A stretch of 6,131 bases of DNA, taken from positions 1 to 6,131 of the forward strand of contig JBDRNO010000233.1 in the NCBI GenBank assembly GCA_043811005.1, written 5' to 3'. Shown here piece by piece: positions 5,985 through 6,131 of this stretch (its first letter is position 1; each line of letters opens with the position of its first letter). Position numbers and translations under genes: made by a program. Origin of the DNA: JBDRNO01 sp043811005 (GTDB lineage Bacteria; Bacteroidota; Bacteroidia; NORP154). Under the pieces are notes generated by a model. It ran no database searches. It was not told the DNA's origin and worked only from the letters and a program-made list of their open reading frames with translations.

Positions 5985-6080
5985 ATGAACAAATTTGAAA
6001 TTAAAGCAACCTGATCAGATGACAAACTGACGTATTTAGATCACCCTGAGGTTCAACCACAGACCTTACTGACTATTTAA
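5985..6080 (+). other. Short interrupted reading frame downstream of the receptor
   Basis: An ATG at 5985 starts MNKFEIKAT and stops at TGA (6012-6014). The same frame continues as SDDKLTYLDHPEVQPQTLLT plus one Ile to a TAA at 6078-6080. The read-through peptide is protein-like, but I recognise no family. It may be the start of a gene broken by a nonsense change, or chance. The remaining bases to 6131 are AT-rich and show nothing further. Confidence 0.2.
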
Positions 6081-6131
6081 TGATTATTAAACACTATTGT
6101 CCGATTAATATTTTAGATTCAAATTTTAACT

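Overview
The window looks like chromosomal DNA of a Bacteroidota member, probably an uncultured or environmental lineage. This rests on the protein families present (SprB repeat, FISUMP domain, DUF1573, a TonB-dependent receptor with a CarboxypepD_reg-like N-terminal domain), on AT-rich intergenic DNA without clear Shine-Dalgarno sequences, and on a good match to the Bacteroidota -7 promoter element (TAnnTTTG). No tRNA, rRNA, CRISPR array or insertion sequence was seen.

Left half, minus strand, read right to left. A run of exported or surface proteins starts with a DUF1573 protein (2562-2149). It overlaps by 4 nt a SprB-repeat lipoprotein whose C-terminal FISUMP domain is broken (2152-1610). 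Next come a small PKD-like lipoprotein (1596-1252) and an outer-membrane beta-barrel-like protein (about 1304 or 1259 to 324). After 66 nt follows the 5' part of a Tat-exported protein resembling the C_GCAxxG_C_C redox family, cut by the window edge (257-1). The tight spacing suggests one transcription unit for a cell-envelope assembly of unknown function.

Middle (2563-3045). This stretch has no intact gene. It carries a 58-codon C-terminal remnant of a TrmO/TsaA-type tRNA methyltransferase (2972-2796, minus), perhaps a second gene remnant (2774-2649, minus), and a likely promoter facing right (3004-3035).

Right half, plus strand. A small membrane-anchored histidine-rich protein (3046-3435) precedes a TonB-dependent receptor of about 789 residues (frame open to 5900). 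The pair looks like a metal or metal-complex acquisition unit: the small protein has seven histidines within 29 residues, and the receptor plug has a CxxC motif. The receptor has no ordinary start codon in frame with its signal peptide. One extra A in an A7 run just after a GTG codon would restore a textbook signal peptide, so this is a frameshift, a slippage site or a sequencing error. The last 230 bases hold a weak promoter-like sequence and a short interrupted reading frame.

Two of the five larger genes carry frame problems and at least one neighbouring gene is a remnant. The locus is therefore either decaying or affected by assembly errors, and raw reads would separate these.
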